64,000 nt of DNA from NCBI RefSeq assembly GCF_001428825.1, contig NZ_LMIT01000009.1, forward strand, positions 321,058 to 385,057, read 5' to 3'. Each line of letters starts with the position of its first letter. The first letter of the stretch is position 1. The notes under the pieces are model-generated. The model did not search any database and was not told where the DNA came from. It worked only from the letters and a program-made list of their open reading frames with translations. Both the position numbers and the translations under genes were made by a program. The DNA is from Nocardioides sp. Root240 (GTDB lineage Bacteria; Actinomycetota; Actinomycetes; Propionibacteriales; Nocardioidaceae). Below are positions 1-8,204 of this stretch, piece after piece.

Positions 1-15
1 CGCCCTAGGGAACGC

Positions 16-951
16 CTAGCTCGCCTTCTTGGCAGCGGCCTTCTTGGTCGTCGTCTTCTTGGCTGCGGCCTTCTTCGCCGGCGTGGCCTTCTTGGCGGCG
101 GCCTTCTTCGCCGGCGCCTTCTTGGCGGGCGCCTTCTTGCTGGCCGGCTTCTCGGGCTCCGCCTCGCCACGGCTGGTCTTGGCGGCCTCGACCGAGCGCT
201 GCAGCGCGGCCAGCAGGTCGACCACCTCGCCGCCGGTCTTCGCCGAGGTCTCGGTGCGCTGCACCTCGCCGCCCTCGATCTTGGCCTTCACGACGGCGTT
301 GACCGCGTCGGCGTAGTCGTCCTCGAACTCGGAGGCGTCGAAGTCGCCGGAGAGGGTCTCGATGAGCATCTGCGCCATCTTCACCTCAGCGGGCTTCACG
401 TCGCCGGCCTCGACGGTGAAGTCGGGCTGCCGGATCTCGTCGGGCCACATCATCGTCTGCAGCACGATCACGTCACCAGCCTCGGTCTCGCGCACCCGCA
501 GCACCGCGGTGGTGGTGCGCTGACGCAGCGCGACGGTCACGACCGCCATCCGCTTCGACTCCAGCAGCGCCTGGCGCAGCAGGGCGTAGGGCTTGGCACC
601 GGTGCCCTCGGGCTCGAGGTAGTAGCTCTTCTCGAACAGCAGCGGGTCGATCTGCTCGGCGGGCACGAACTTCTCCACCGCGATCTCGCGCGAGGACGTC
701 GTCGGCAGGTTGGCCATGTCGTCGTCGGTGAGGACGACCATCTCGCCGTCCTCGGTCTCGAAGCCCTTGGCGATGTCGGAGTAGGGCACCTCCTCGCCAT
801 CGATGGCGCACACCCGCTGGTACTTGATCCGGCCGCCGTCCTTGGCGTGGACCTGGCGGAAGGACACGTCATGGCTCTCGGTCGCGCTGTAGAGCTTGAC
901 CGGCACGCTGACGAGGCCGAACGAGACGGCACCCTTCCAGATCGCTCGCAT
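16..951 (-). CDS. ku: Ku homodimeric DNA end-binding protein
   Basis: Bacterial Ku binds double-strand break ends as a ring-shaped homodimer and recruits LigD-type enzymes for non-homologous end joining. The 311-residue product opens with MRAIWKGAVSFGLVSVPVKLY, the classic start of bacterial Ku, and the beta-barrel core runs to about residue 255. The last 50 or so residues are a lysine/alanine tail of KKAPAKKA and KKAAAKK repeats, a DNA-binding extension known in many actinobacterial Ku proteins. It is divergent from the L-2-hydroxyglutarate oxidase gene, with about 50 bp between starts. The split ligase and polymerase partners follow on the other strand, which supports a functional NHEJ set. 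Confidence 0.96.
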   Translation of the reverse strand: MRAIWKGAVSFGLVSVPVKLYSATESHDVSFRQVHAKDGGRIKYQRVCAIDGEEVPYSDIAKGFETEDGEMVVLTDDDMANLPTTSSREIAVEKFVPAEQIDPLLFEKSYYLEPEGTGAKPYALLRQALLESKRMAVVTVALRQRTTTAVLRVRETEAGDVIVLQTMMWPDEIRQPDFTVEAGDVKPAEVKMAQMLIETLSGDFDASEFEDDYADAVNAVVKAKIEGGEVQRTETSAKTGGEVVDLLAALQRSVEAAKTSRGEAEPEKPASKKAPAKKAPAKKAAAKKATPAKKAAAKKTTTKKAAAKKAS

Positions 952-1000
952 GCGGCCAGCCTACGCCGAGCCGCCGACACCGCGCTGCCACGATGGACCC

Positions 1001-2194
1001 GTGGAGCAGACCATCGCGATCGTGGGCGCGGGCATCGTCGGCCTCGCCGTCGGCCGCGAGCTCACGCTGCGCAGACCGGGCACCCGCGTCGTCGTCCTGG
1101 AGAAGGAGGACCGGGTCGCTGCCCACCAGACGGGTCACAACTCGGGCGTGGTCCACGCCGGCATCTACTACCGTCCCGGCAGCCTCAAGGCCGAGCTGTG
1201 CACCCGCGGCCGGCTGCTGCTCCGCGACTACTGCGCCGAGCACGCCCTGCCCTACGACGAGTGCGGCAAGGTCGTCGTCGCCGTCGACCCCGACGAGCTG
1301 GGCCGGTTCGAGGCGCTCGAGCGGACCGCCCATGAGAACGGCGTCCCCGGCCTGCGCCGCCTCGACGCCGCCGGCCTGTCCGAGGTCGAGCCGCACGCCG
1401 TCGGCCTGGCGGCGCTGCACTCGCCGCACACCGCCATCACCGACTACGTCGCCGTCGCGCGGCAGCTCGCCGCCGACGTCGTCGCCGCCGGCGGCGCGGT
1501 GCACCTCTCCTCCCCGGTCACGGCCATCGACCCCGCCGGCGGCCGGGTACGCGTGCGGACCCCCGGGACGTCGTACGACGTCGACCGGCTCGTCGTGTGC
1601 GGCGGGCTCCAGTCCGACCGGCTCGCCCGGCTGGCCGGCGGGGGAGCCGACCCGCGGATCGTGCCCTTCCGCGGGGAGTACCTCGCCGTGCGGCGAGAGC
1701 TGCAGGACCTCGTGCGCGGGATGGTCTACCCGGTGCCCGACCCGCGCTACCCCTTCCTCGGCGTCCACTTCACCCGCCGTGTCACCGGAGCGCTCGAGGT
1801 CGGCCCGAACGCCGTGCTCGCACCGCACCGCGACCGCTACGACCGCTGCGCCGTGAGCGTCGCCGACCTCGCGAGCACCGCCGCCTGGCCGGGCTTCTGG
1901 CGGATGGCGCGACAGCACTGGCGCACCGGCGTGGACGAGGTCCGCGGCTCGCTGTCCGTGCGTGCCTACCTCCGCAGCGCCCAGCGCTACGTCCCGGCCA
2001 TCGGTCCCGACGACGTGGTCCGTGCCGGCTTCGGCATCCGGGCCCAGGCGCTGGAGCGCGACGGCACCCTGGTCGACGACTTCCGCATCGACCACCTCGG
2101 GGGCGTCACCGTCGTCCGCAACGCCCCGTCGCCGGCTGCGACCTCCAGCCTGGCCATCGCCGAGCACGTCGTCGACCGCGTCGAAACGGCATGA
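1001..2194 (+). CDS. lhgO: L-2-hydroxyglutarate oxidase
   Basis: FAD-dependent oxidase that converts L-2-hydroxyglutarate to 2-oxoglutarate, a metabolite-repair reaction. The 397-residue protein starts EQTIAIVGAGIVGLAVGREL, a dinucleotide-binding GxGxxG fold of the DAO family. It has the LhgO-typical segment TGHNSGVVHAGIYYRPGS near residue 45 and a C-terminal FGIRAQALERDGTLVDDF. An in-frame ATG exists 105 bp upstream, but it would run into the divergent ku gene. The GTG at 1001 places the Rossmann fold at the N-terminus as usual, so I chose it. The stop overlaps the start of the ligase gene (ATGA), implying translational coupling to a DNA repair gene although the metabolic roles differ. Confidence 0.9.
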   Translation: MEQTIAIVGAGIVGLAVGRELTLRRPGTRVVVLEKEDRVAAHQTGHNSGVVHAGIYYRPGSLKAELCTRGRLLLRDYCAEHALPYDECGKVVVAVDPDELGRFEALERTAHENGVPGLRRLDAAGLSEVEPHAVGLAALHSPHTAITDYVAVARQLAADVVAAGGAVHLSSPVTAIDPAGGRVRVRTPGTSYDVDRLVVCGGLQSDRLARLAGGGADPRIVPFRGEYLAVRRELQDLVRGMVYPVPDPRYPFLGVHFTRRVTGALEVGPNAVLAPHRDRYDRCAVSVADLASTAAWPGFWRMARQHWRTGVDEVRGSLSVRAYLRSAQRYVPAIGPDDVVRAGFGIRAQALERDGTLVDDFRIDHLGGVTVVRNAPSPAATSSLAIAEHVVDRVETA

Positions 2195-3132
2195 TGGACG
2201 CCGTGCCCGACCTGCTGCCGATGCTCGCCACGCACGGCACGCACGTCCCGCCGGGCGACGACTGGCGCCACGAGGTGAAGTGGGACGGCGTCCGGGCACT
2301 GACCCGGATCGCCGCCGGCACCGTCACCATGACCAGCCGCAACGCCAACCGGATCACGGCTGCGTGGCCCGACCTCTCGACCCCGCCCGACGTCGGCGAC
2401 GACACGGTGGTCGACGGCGAGATCATCGCCCTCAACGAGCGTGGCGTGCCCGACTTCCGCGTCCTCGCCGACCGGATGCACGTCCGCAAGACAGCCACCG
2501 TGGCCCGCCTCGCCGCACGGGTCCCGGCGACGTACATGGTCTTCGACCTGCTCCGCCTCGACGGCGAGGACCTCTGCGGGCTCCCGCTCCACGAGCGCCG
2601 GCGCCGGCTGGGCGAGCTCGTACTCGGCCGCTCCGGGTGGCAGGTCCCGGCCGAGTACGACGACGGAGCGATGCTCCTCGAGGCCACGCGGGCGCAGGGG
2701 CTCGAGGGGATCGTCAGCAAGCGGGTCGACTCGACGTACCGGCCCGGGCAGCGCACCCCGCACTGGCTGAAGTTCCCCCACCGCCACCGCGGGTCCTTCG
2801 TGATCGGCGGCTGGCGTCCGCAGACCGGCACCCGCGACCGGCTGGCCGCGCTCCTGGTGGGGGAGCCGACGCCGGACGGGCTGATGTACCGCGGCCGGGT
2901 CGGCAGCGGCATCGGCCCGAAGCAGTCCCGCTCGCTCACCGAGCTGCTGGCCGGGCTCACCACTGCGGCCAGCCCGTTCGCCGACGAGGTGCCGCGCGTG
3001 GACGCAGAGGGCACCACCTGGGTCGAGCCGGTCGTGGTCGTCGACATCGACACCCACGGGCTCGGCTACGAGCGGCTCCGCCAGCCGTCGTACCAGGGTG
3101 TGCGGACCGACCTCACCCCCGAGGAGCTCTAG
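2191..3132 (+). CDS. ligD: ATP-dependent DNA ligase, LigD ligase-domain type
   Basis: Seals nicks after end processing in non-homologous end joining. The 313-residue protein is an ATP-dependent ligase adenylation domain plus OB-fold. Motif I is EVKWDGVRAL, with the adenylated lysine at about residue 30. Motif IV-type residues lie in LEGIVSKRVDS and motif V in HWLKFPHRHRG, and the C-terminal OB region ends with YQGVRTDLTPEEL. Full LigD proteins carry polymerase, phosphoesterase and ligase in one chain; here the ligase is a separate gene and no phosphoesterase domain is visible nearby. The ATG at 2191 overlaps the lhgO stop by four bases. The stop codon lies inside the left arm of a 23-bp inverted repeat. 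Confidence 0.92.
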   Translation: MMDAVPDLLPMLATHGTHVPPGDDWRHEVKWDGVRALTRIAAGTVTMTSRNANRITAAWPDLSTPPDVGDDTVVDGEIIALNERGVPDFRVLADRMHVRKTATVARLAARVPATYMVFDLLRLDGEDLCGLPLHERRRRLGELVLGRSGWQVPAEYDDGAMLLEATRAQGLEGIVSKRVDSTYRPGQRTPHWLKFPHRHRGSFVIGGWRPQTGTRDRLAALLVGEPTPDGLMYRGRVGSGIGPKQSRSLTELLAGLTTAASPFADEVPRVDAEGTTWVEPVVVVDIDTHGLGYERLRQPSYQGVRTDLTPEEL

Positions 3133-3292
3133 GTCGTGTCTCCCCTTCCCTGGCGGCGCCCACGTCGCCCAGCACGCACCCTGGCGGCGTTGCCGACGCT
3201 CGACGTGCGCCCAGCATGCCCGCGCGCCGGCGCCTTGCCATCGCACGCACTGGACGACCCGGGCATCCACCAAGGAAGGGGAGACACGACCT
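3131..3292. repeat. 162-bp element bounded by 23-bp inverted repeats
   Basis: The left arm, 3131-3153, and the right arm, 3270-3292, are reverse complements over 23 bases with one mismatch. The core of each arm is ggaaggggagacacgacct on one strand. The element fills the gap between ligase and polymerase exactly: it begins inside the ligase stop codon and ends one base before the polymerase ATG. The interior is GC-rich with no credible ORF. It has the form of a small non-autonomous dispersed element (MITE- or REP-like). The right arm supplies GGAAGGGGAG upstream of the polymerase start, at greater than normal Shine-Dalgarno spacing. No second copy was seen in the window. Confidence 0.7.
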
Positions 3293-3293
3293 G

Positions 3294-4211
3294 ATGCCGA
3301 AGAAGCCCGAGCACCCCCAGACCGAGGTGCACGTCGACGTCGAGGGTCGCACCCTGCGCCTCACCAACCTCGAGAAGGTGCTCTACCCCGCCACCGGTAC
3401 GACGAAGGGCGAGGTCCTCGACTACTACGCCCGCGTCGCCCCCGTCCTGCTCCCGCACCTGGCGGGGCGCCCGGTCACCCGGATCCGCTGGCCGCACGGC
3501 GTGGGCGACAAGAGTTTCTTCGAGAAGAACGCACCCGCCGGCACACCCTCCTGGGTGCGCACCGCCGACGTGCCGACGACCGGCAGCCGGGGCACCAGCC
3601 GCCACGGCGACACGCTCCGCTTCCCGATCATCGACCAGCTCGCCACCCTCGTCTGGGCCGTCAACCTCGCTGCCCTCGAGCTGCACGTCCACCAGTGGAC
3701 CGTCGACGACGACGGCGAGCCGGTCGGCGCCGACCGCATCGTGATCGACCTCGACCCGGGCGAGGGCGCCGGCCTGCACGAGTGCTGCGGCGTCGCCCTG
3801 CTGGCCCGCGACGCACTCGCCGAGCGCGGCCTCGACGCGCTGCCCGTCACCAGCGGGAGCAAGGGCCTGCACCTCTACGCACCGCTCGCCGAGCCGCTCC
3901 CCCCCGACGAGACCAGCGCGCTCGCGAAGGAGATCGCCGAGGAGCTGCAGGCCGCCCACGGCCACCTCGTCACGGCGACCATGACCAAGGCCCGGCGCCG
4001 CGGCAAGGTGTTCCTCGACTGGTCGCAGAACGCCGGCTCCAAGACGACCGTGGCGCCGTACTCCCTGCGGGGGACGCCGCGCCCGCAGGTCGCCACCCCG
4101 GTCACGTGGGACGAGGTCGCCGAGGGCGCGGAGGACCCGCTCGGGCTCGACCAGTTCTCGATGGCCGAGGCGCTCGCGCGCGTCGAGGAGTGGGGGGATC
4201 TGTTCGCGTGA
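3294..4211 (+). CDS. ligD: LigD-type primase-polymerase domain protein (NHEJ polymerase)
   Basis: Archaeo-eukaryotic primase-like polymerase that fills gaps and adds ribonucleotides at break ends during NHEJ. The 305-residue protein has the PolDom signature motifs. The metal-binding DxD lies in IVIDLDPGEGAG (about residue 150), followed by TSGSKGLHLYAPL (about 190) and KVFLDWSQNAGSKTTVAPYSLR near residue 240. It stands alone, without ligase or phosphoesterase domains, like mycobacterial PolD proteins. The start is the ATG directly behind the inverted-repeat element. Transcription probably continues from lhgO and the ligase gene, unless the intervening repeat terminates it. Confidence 0.92.
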   Translation: MPKKPEHPQTEVHVDVEGRTLRLTNLEKVLYPATGTTKGEVLDYYARVAPVLLPHLAGRPVTRIRWPHGVGDKSFFEKNAPAGTPSWVRTADVPTTGSRGTSRHGDTLRFPIIDQLATLVWAVNLAALELHVHQWTVDDDGEPVGADRIVIDLDPGEGAGLHECCGVALLARDALAERGLDALPVTSGSKGLHLYAPLAEPLPPDETSALAKEIAEELQAAHGHLVTATMTKARRRGKVFLDWSQNAGSKTTVAPYSLRGTPRPQVATPVTWDEVAEGAEDPLGLDQFSMAEALARVEEWGDLFA

Positions 4212-4263
4212 CGGACTCGGACTTCGACGCGCGGTCGCGACCTCGTCCCTCGGTCGCGGTTGC

Positions 4264-4632
4264 TCAGAGGCGCCGGCGCATGGCGTAGACGTCGAACTCC
4301 GTCACGGCCCCGGCCGGGTCGCCGCCGGTGCCGACCGCGTGGGCCACCTCGTCGGGCGAGACGGCGTGGTCGGCCTCGTCGAGGGTGACGTCGATGAGCA
4401 TCTGGAACTCCGGTGACGGGTGGTCGATCCGCAGCGCCGTGCCCTCGATCCGCCAGCCGTGGCGGCCGAGCTCGTTGAACAGCCCCATCAGCGTGGTGTT
4501 CTTCTCCGCAGCGATCCCCTCGAACCCGTCGGCGGCCTCGATCAGGTAGACCGGGCGGGTGACGGCGAGCGCAGCGGCGTCGTAGAGCGGCACCCAGAGG
4601 CGCGCGTACTCGTAGACCCGCTTCGTGCTCAC
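4264..4632 (-). CDS. conserved hypothetical protein
   Basis: A 122-residue soluble protein beginning MSTKRVYEYARLWVPLYDAAALAV. There is no signal peptide, membrane segment or recognisable catalytic motif. The sequence is acidic in its second half (LIDVTLDEADHAVSPDE) and ends with a basic YAMRRRL. Codon use matches the surrounding core genes, with strong G/C in third positions, and the shadow frames are worse, which supports it as coding. It is convergent with the LigD polymerase gene about 50 bp away and sits downstream of the PP2C phosphatase on the same strand. I assign no function. Confidence 0.7.
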   Translation of the reverse strand: MSTKRVYEYARLWVPLYDAAALAVTRPVYLIEAADGFEGIAAEKNTTLMGLFNELGRHGWRIEGTALRIDHPSPEFQMLIDVTLDEADHAVSPDEVAHAVGTGGDPAGAVTEFDVYAMRRRL

Positions 4633-4708
4633 GCGTCCAGTGTAGGACTCGCCGCCGACCTCCGCCCGGTCCTTTCGGCCGGTCCTGTCGGCCGGTCCGT
4701 CGGCAGGC

Positions 4709-5518
4709 TCAGGCCGAGCGCAGCGGGCGTACGGCGACCGGGTCGACCACGTGGGCCAGGTCGATGCCCGCGCCGAGCACCCTCCCGTTGCCGACCACGG
4801 CGGGGGCGTCGACCACGTCGGCGACCACCACGGTGACGTTGTCGCGGGTGCCGCTGTCGATCGCGGCGCGGACCAGCCGCTCGGCGGCGGCGCCGAGCGA
4901 GTCGATGCCGAGCAGCAGGTGCACGGTCGCGGGGGAGAGCACGTCGCTCATCCCGTCGCTGCACAGCAGCAGACGGTCGCCCGGGCGCAGGTCGAGCGGC
5001 TGCAGCACGGGCTCCGGCTCGTGCTCACCGTCGACGGCCTGCAGCACGACGTTCCGGTACGGCGACGCGGCTGCCTCCGCGGGTGTGAGCCGCCCGGCGT
5101 CGACCAGGGACTGGACCAGTGTCTGGTCGTGCGACAGCTGCACCAGGCGCCCGTCGCGGAGCAGGTAGGCCCGCGAGTCGCCCACCTGGGCGAGCGAGGT
5201 GTGGACCCCGTCGGTGAGGACCGCGGTCAGCGTGGTCGCCATCCCGCGGCGAGCCGGGTCGGCGGCGACGCCGGCGACGAGCTGGGTGTGCGCCTCGGCG
5301 ACCGCGGCGCGCAGCAGCCGCTCGGGCTCGAAGCCCGGGTGCGCGAGGGACCGCGCGCTGACGACGTACGTCGTGGTCGCGGACGCGATCTCACCCGCGG
5401 CCGCACCGCCGACGCCGTCGGCGACGCAGAGCAGGTAGGGACCGGCGAAGCCGGAGTCCTCGTTGTGCTCTCGGACGGGGCCGGTCTCGCTCGACGCGGC
5501 GAAGCGGAACTGGAGCAC
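4709..5518 (-). CDS. PP2C-family serine/threonine protein phosphatase
   Basis: Metal-dependent phosphoserine/threonine phosphatase of the PPM family, acting in the cytoplasm. The 269-residue sequence carries the metal-binding motifs in order: REHNEDSGF near residue 19, LLCVADGVGGAAAGE near 32, VGDSRAYLLRDGRL near 120, LLLCSDGMSDVL near 190 and the C-terminal TRDNVTVVVADVV near 230. There is no membrane anchor, unlike PstP of mycobacteria, and no kinase gene is adjacent, so its target is unknown. It may share a transcript with the hypothetical gene downstream on the minus strand. Confidence 0.93.
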   Translation of the reverse strand: MLQFRFAASSETGPVREHNEDSGFAGPYLLCVADGVGGAAAGEIASATTTYVVSARSLAHPGFEPERLLRAAVAEAHTQLVAGVAADPARRGMATTLTAVLTDGVHTSLAQVGDSRAYLLRDGRLVQLSHDQTLVQSLVDAGRLTPAEAAASPYRNVVLQAVDGEHEPEPVLQPLDLRPGDRLLLCSDGMSDVLSPATVHLLLGIDSLGAAAERLVRAAIDSGTRDNVTVVVADVVDAPAVVGNGRVLGAGIDLAHVVDPVAVRPLRSA

Positions 5519-5560
5519 GTGTCCTCCTTTCCGGCCTTCGCCGCCCTGGATCAGCTGCGG

Positions 5561-5605
5561 GGGTTTCGAGGCGGCTTCGCAAGCTCAGCCGGCACCTCAA
5601 CCACC
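5561..5605. repeat. possible dispersed repeat of the GGTTTCGAG...CTCAACCACC type
   Basis: A short motif runs from gggtttcgag (5561-5570) to ctcaaccacc (5596-5605) between the PP2C and DUF3107 genes. Strings of this kind recur as intergenic palindromic repeats in Nocardioides-like genomes as far as I recall. Only one copy is visible here, so the call rests on resemblance. Confidence 0.3.
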
Positions 5606-5620
5606 GACTTCTTTCGCTCC

Positions 5621-5646
5621 TAGCCTACGAGCGAGCTCGAAGGCTA
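5621..5646 (-). terminator. hairpin at the end of the DUF3107 gene
   Basis: tagcctacgag (5621-5631) can pair with ctcgaaggcta (5636-5646) with one mismatch and a four-base loop. It overlaps the DUF3107 stop codon. No strong T-run follows, so termination may be partial. Confidence 0.4.
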
Positions 5647-5871
5647 CGAGCGGAAGCCGACCTGACCGGACGTGCTGCGGCCGATCTCGACGTAGGCCAG
5701 CTTGGCGACGGGCACGACGGTGACCTTGCCCTTGGTGTCGGTGAGCGTCAGCACGCCGTCGGACGCGAGCGCCTCGGACACCAGGGTGGCGACGCCCTCG
5801 CTGGTGTTCTCGGTCTCGATCACGAGCTCGCGGGCGGTCTGCTGCACACCGATCTTGACCTCGACGGTCAT
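5644..5871 (-). CDS. DUF3107 domain-containing protein
   Basis: A 75-residue protein, MTVEVKIGVQQTARELVIET..., matching the small DUF3107 family typified by the mycobacterial 9.4-kDa antigen next to a TetR regulator. The function is not established. The ORF can be extended 11 codons upstream, but the ATG at 5871 has a clear GAGGAGA Shine-Dalgarno six bases before it, so this start is preferred. It lies downstream of the TetR gene on the same strand, an arrangement that is conserved in actinobacteria, so the two are probably co-transcribed. Confidence 0.87.
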   Translation of the reverse strand: MTVEVKIGVQQTARELVIETENTSEGVATLVSEALASDGVLTLTDTKGKVTVVPVAKLAYVEIGRSTSGQVGFRS

Positions 5872-5957
5872 GTCATTCTCCTCGTTCCGGGGGACGGCCC
5901 GCACCTGCGGAGCCGTTCACGCGACCCAGCCTAGTCAGCAGGCGGTCACGAAGGAGG

Positions 5958-6611
5958 TCAGGCCTGCTCGTCGGTCCTCGGGTAGCCACCGATGCCGCGC
6001 CACGCCAGGCCCGACACGAGGGTGGTCGCCTGGTCGCGGGTGAGCCCGGCGAGGCCGCCGTCGGTGTCGGTCGTCCAGAACCGGGCGCTGACCTGGGCCA
6101 TGCCCACGAGCGCCACGGCGAGCAGCTGCGAGGCGGCCGGCGGCAGCGAGGTGTCCTCGGCGATGACCGAGGCGATCAGGTCGGCGCACTCGGTGGTGAC
6201 CCGGTCGATGTGCCCGCGCACGGCCGGCTCGTTGGTCAGGTCGGACTCGAACACGAGCCGGAACGCGCCGGTGTCGTGGCCGACGTAGGCGTAGAAGGCG
6301 TCGATGGTCGCCGCCACGCGCTGCTTGTTGTCGTGGGTCGAGTCGAGCGCCTTGCGGCAGTTGTCGATGATCGCGTCGCACGCGGCGTCGAGGATCGCGA
6401 GGTAGAGCTCGAGCTTGCCGGGGAAGTGCTGGTAGAGCACCGGCTTCGAGACGCCCGCGCGCTCGGCGATGTCGTCCATCGCGGCAGCGTGGTAGCCCTG
6501 CGCGACGAACACCTCGAGGGCAGCCGCCAGCAGCTGGGCACGCCGCTCGCGACGCGGAAGCCGTACGCCGCGCGGCCGCGATCCGTCCAGGTCGAACTGC
6601 TCGATCACCAC
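5958..6611 (-). CDS. TetR/AcrR family transcriptional regulator
   Basis: A 217-residue repressor-type regulator. The N-terminal helix-turn-helix is clear: RRERRAQLLAAALEVFVAQGYHAAAMDDIAERAGVSKPVLYQHFPGK in residues 20-65, broken here only for description. The C-terminal part is a ligand-binding helical bundle. The frame is open 58 codons further upstream, but that extension is proline/arginine-rich and would cross the divergent promoter region. The tandem GTG codons at 6611/6608 give the usual short N-terminal arm. It is divergent from moeZ and upstream of DUF3107, matching the mycobacterial Rv3208 neighbourhood. Its target genes are not visible. Confidence 0.9.
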   Translation of the reverse strand: MVIEQFDLDGSRPRGVRLPRRERRAQLLAAALEVFVAQGYHAAAMDDIAERAGVSKPVLYQHFPGKLELYLAILDAACDAIIDNCRKALDSTHDNKQRVAATIDAFYAYVGHDTGAFRLVFESDLTNEPAVRGHIDRVTTECADLIASVIAEDTSLPPAASQLLAVALVGMAQVSARFWTTDTDGGLAGLTRDQATTLVSGLAWRGIGGYPRTDEQA

Positions 6612-6809
6612 GGGTGTGAGCCTACTCTCCAGTAGCCCGCGGCAGCCGAGCGGTGTCCCGTGCGGGACACGCGTCCAGACGGTGGGACGTGGTGTCCGTG
6701 GCTTGGACCGGGCAGGGACGATGGAGGGGCAGGGGAACACCCGGCCGCGCCACGGCGTTGGGGCCGGGACATCCCCGTTCCGCACTGTTCAACCGAGGAG
6801 CTGAACCCC

Positions 6810-8018
6810 GTGAGCTTTCCCGCGCTGGTGGAGCCGGCCGCCGAGCTGACCATCGACGAGGTCCGCCGCTACAGCCGGCACCTGATCATCCCCGACGTCG
6901 CGATGGACGGCCAGAAGCGCCTGAAGAACGCCAAGGTCCTGGTCATCGGTGCGGGCGGCCTCGGCAGCCCCGCACTGCTCTACCTCGCCGCTGCCGGTGT
7001 CGGCACGCTCGGCATCGCCGAGTTCGACGAGGTCGACGAGTCCAACCTGCAGCGCCAGGTCATCCACGGCATGTCCGACCTGGGCAAGTCGAAGGGCCTC
7101 TCGGCCAAGGAGTCGATCCTCGAGATCAACCCGCTGGTCAACGTGGTCCTCCACGAGGAGCGCCTCGACAACGACAACGTCTTCGACGTGTTCAAGGGCT
7201 ACGACCTCATCGTCGACGGCACCGACAACTTCGCGACCCGCTACATGGTCAACGACGCGGCGTACTTCCTCGGCATCCCCTACGTCTGGGGCTCGATCTA
7301 CCGCTTCGACGGCCAGGCCTCGGTCTTCGCGCCCACCATGGCCGACGACGCCCCGTGCTACCGCTGCCTCTACCCCGAGCCGCCGCCGCCGGGCATGGTC
7401 CCCTCGTGCGCCGAGGGCGGCGTGCTGGGCGTGCTGTGCGCGTCCATCGGCTCGATCCAGGTCAACGAGGCGATCAAGCTGCTGATCGGCGCCGGCGAGC
7501 CGGCCATCGGCAAGCTGGTCATCTACGACGCCCTCGAGCTCGAGTGGCGCAAGCTGAAGGTCCGCAAGGACCCCAACTGCGCGCTGTGCGGCGAGAACCC
7601 GACCGTCACCGGTCTCATCGACTACGAGACCTTCTGCGGTGCGATCTCCGAGGAGGCCGCCGACGCCGCCGTCGACGCGACCATCTCGGTGACCCAGCTC
7701 GCCTCCATGATCAAGGAGAAGGAGGAGGGCAGCCGCGACTTCGTCCTCATCGACGTGCGTGAGCCCGCCGAGGTCGAGATCAACCACATCCCTGGCGCCG
7801 TCCTGATCCCCAAGGGCGACTTCCTCAACGGCACCGCGCTCTCGCAGCTCCCGCCGGTCGACTCCGGCAAGCAGGTCGTCCTGCACTGCAAGAGCGGCGT
7901 CCGCTCGGCCGAGTGCCTCGCCATCGTGAAGGGCGCCGGCTACGACGACGCCGTCCACGTCGGCGGTGGCGTGGTGGCGTGGGTCAACCAGATCGACCCG
8001 AGCCAGCCGTCGTACTGA
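6810..8018 (+). CDS. moeZ: adenylyltransferase/sulfurtransferase MoeZ
   Basis: Activates the C-terminal glycine of MoaD/ThiS/CysO-type sulfur carrier proteins by adenylation and transfers sulfur to make the thiocarboxylate, serving molybdopterin, thiamine or cysteine synthesis. The 402-residue protein has an E1-like ATP-binding fold (VLVIGAGGLGSPALLY near residue 45). Two zinc CxxC pairs follow, CYRC at about 183 and CALC at about 257. A C-terminal rhodanese domain has the persulfide cysteine in LHCKSGVRS (about 360). A GAGGAG Shine-Dalgarno lies upstream of the GTG start. moaE is present later in the window, consistent with cofactor synthesis. Confidence 0.95.
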   Translation: MSFPALVEPAAELTIDEVRRYSRHLIIPDVAMDGQKRLKNAKVLVIGAGGLGSPALLYLAAAGVGTLGIAEFDEVDESNLQRQVIHGMSDLGKSKGLSAKESILEINPLVNVVLHEERLDNDNVFDVFKGYDLIVDGTDNFATRYMVNDAAYFLGIPYVWGSIYRFDGQASVFAPTMADDAPCYRCLYPEPPPPGMVPSCAEGGVLGVLCASIGSIQVNEAIKLLIGAGEPAIGKLVIYDALELEWRKLKVRKDPNCALCGENPTVTGLIDYETFCGAISEEAADAAVDATISVTQLASMIKEKEEGSRDFVLIDVREPAEVEINHIPGAVLIPKGDFLNGTALSQLPPVDSGKQVVLHCKSGVRSAECLAIVKGAGYDDAVHVGGGVVAWVNQIDPSQPSY

Positions 8019-8146
8019 TCCCGTCCCACCAGCAACGCCCGTAACCGCGACGCGGTGTCCTCGTTGATCAGGGCATCGCGGCCCCGGTGACACGCCGGGC
8101 CCGCGCACCGGCTTTCCACAGGCGTTTGCCACACGAGGGAGCACCT

Positions 8147-8176
8147 GAGAGCCCCGTCCGACCGGACGGGGCTCTC
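8147..8176 (+). terminator. moeZ hairpin terminator
   Basis: gagagccccgtccg (8147-8160) and cggacggggctctc (8163-8176) form a perfect 14-bp stem with a two-base gap. It lies between moeZ and the alkyltransferase-like gene. No T-run follows. Confidence 0.6.
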
Positions 8177-8204
8177 GGCGTCTTCCGGGGCTGTCGACGC
8201 CCGG

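Noticed and set aside
869-2299. Long minus-strand frame opposite lhgO (476 codons)
   Set aside because: It is antisense to a clear FAD oxidase, is rich in Arg/Gly/Val/Asp as expected of a shadow frame in high-GC DNA, and matches no family.
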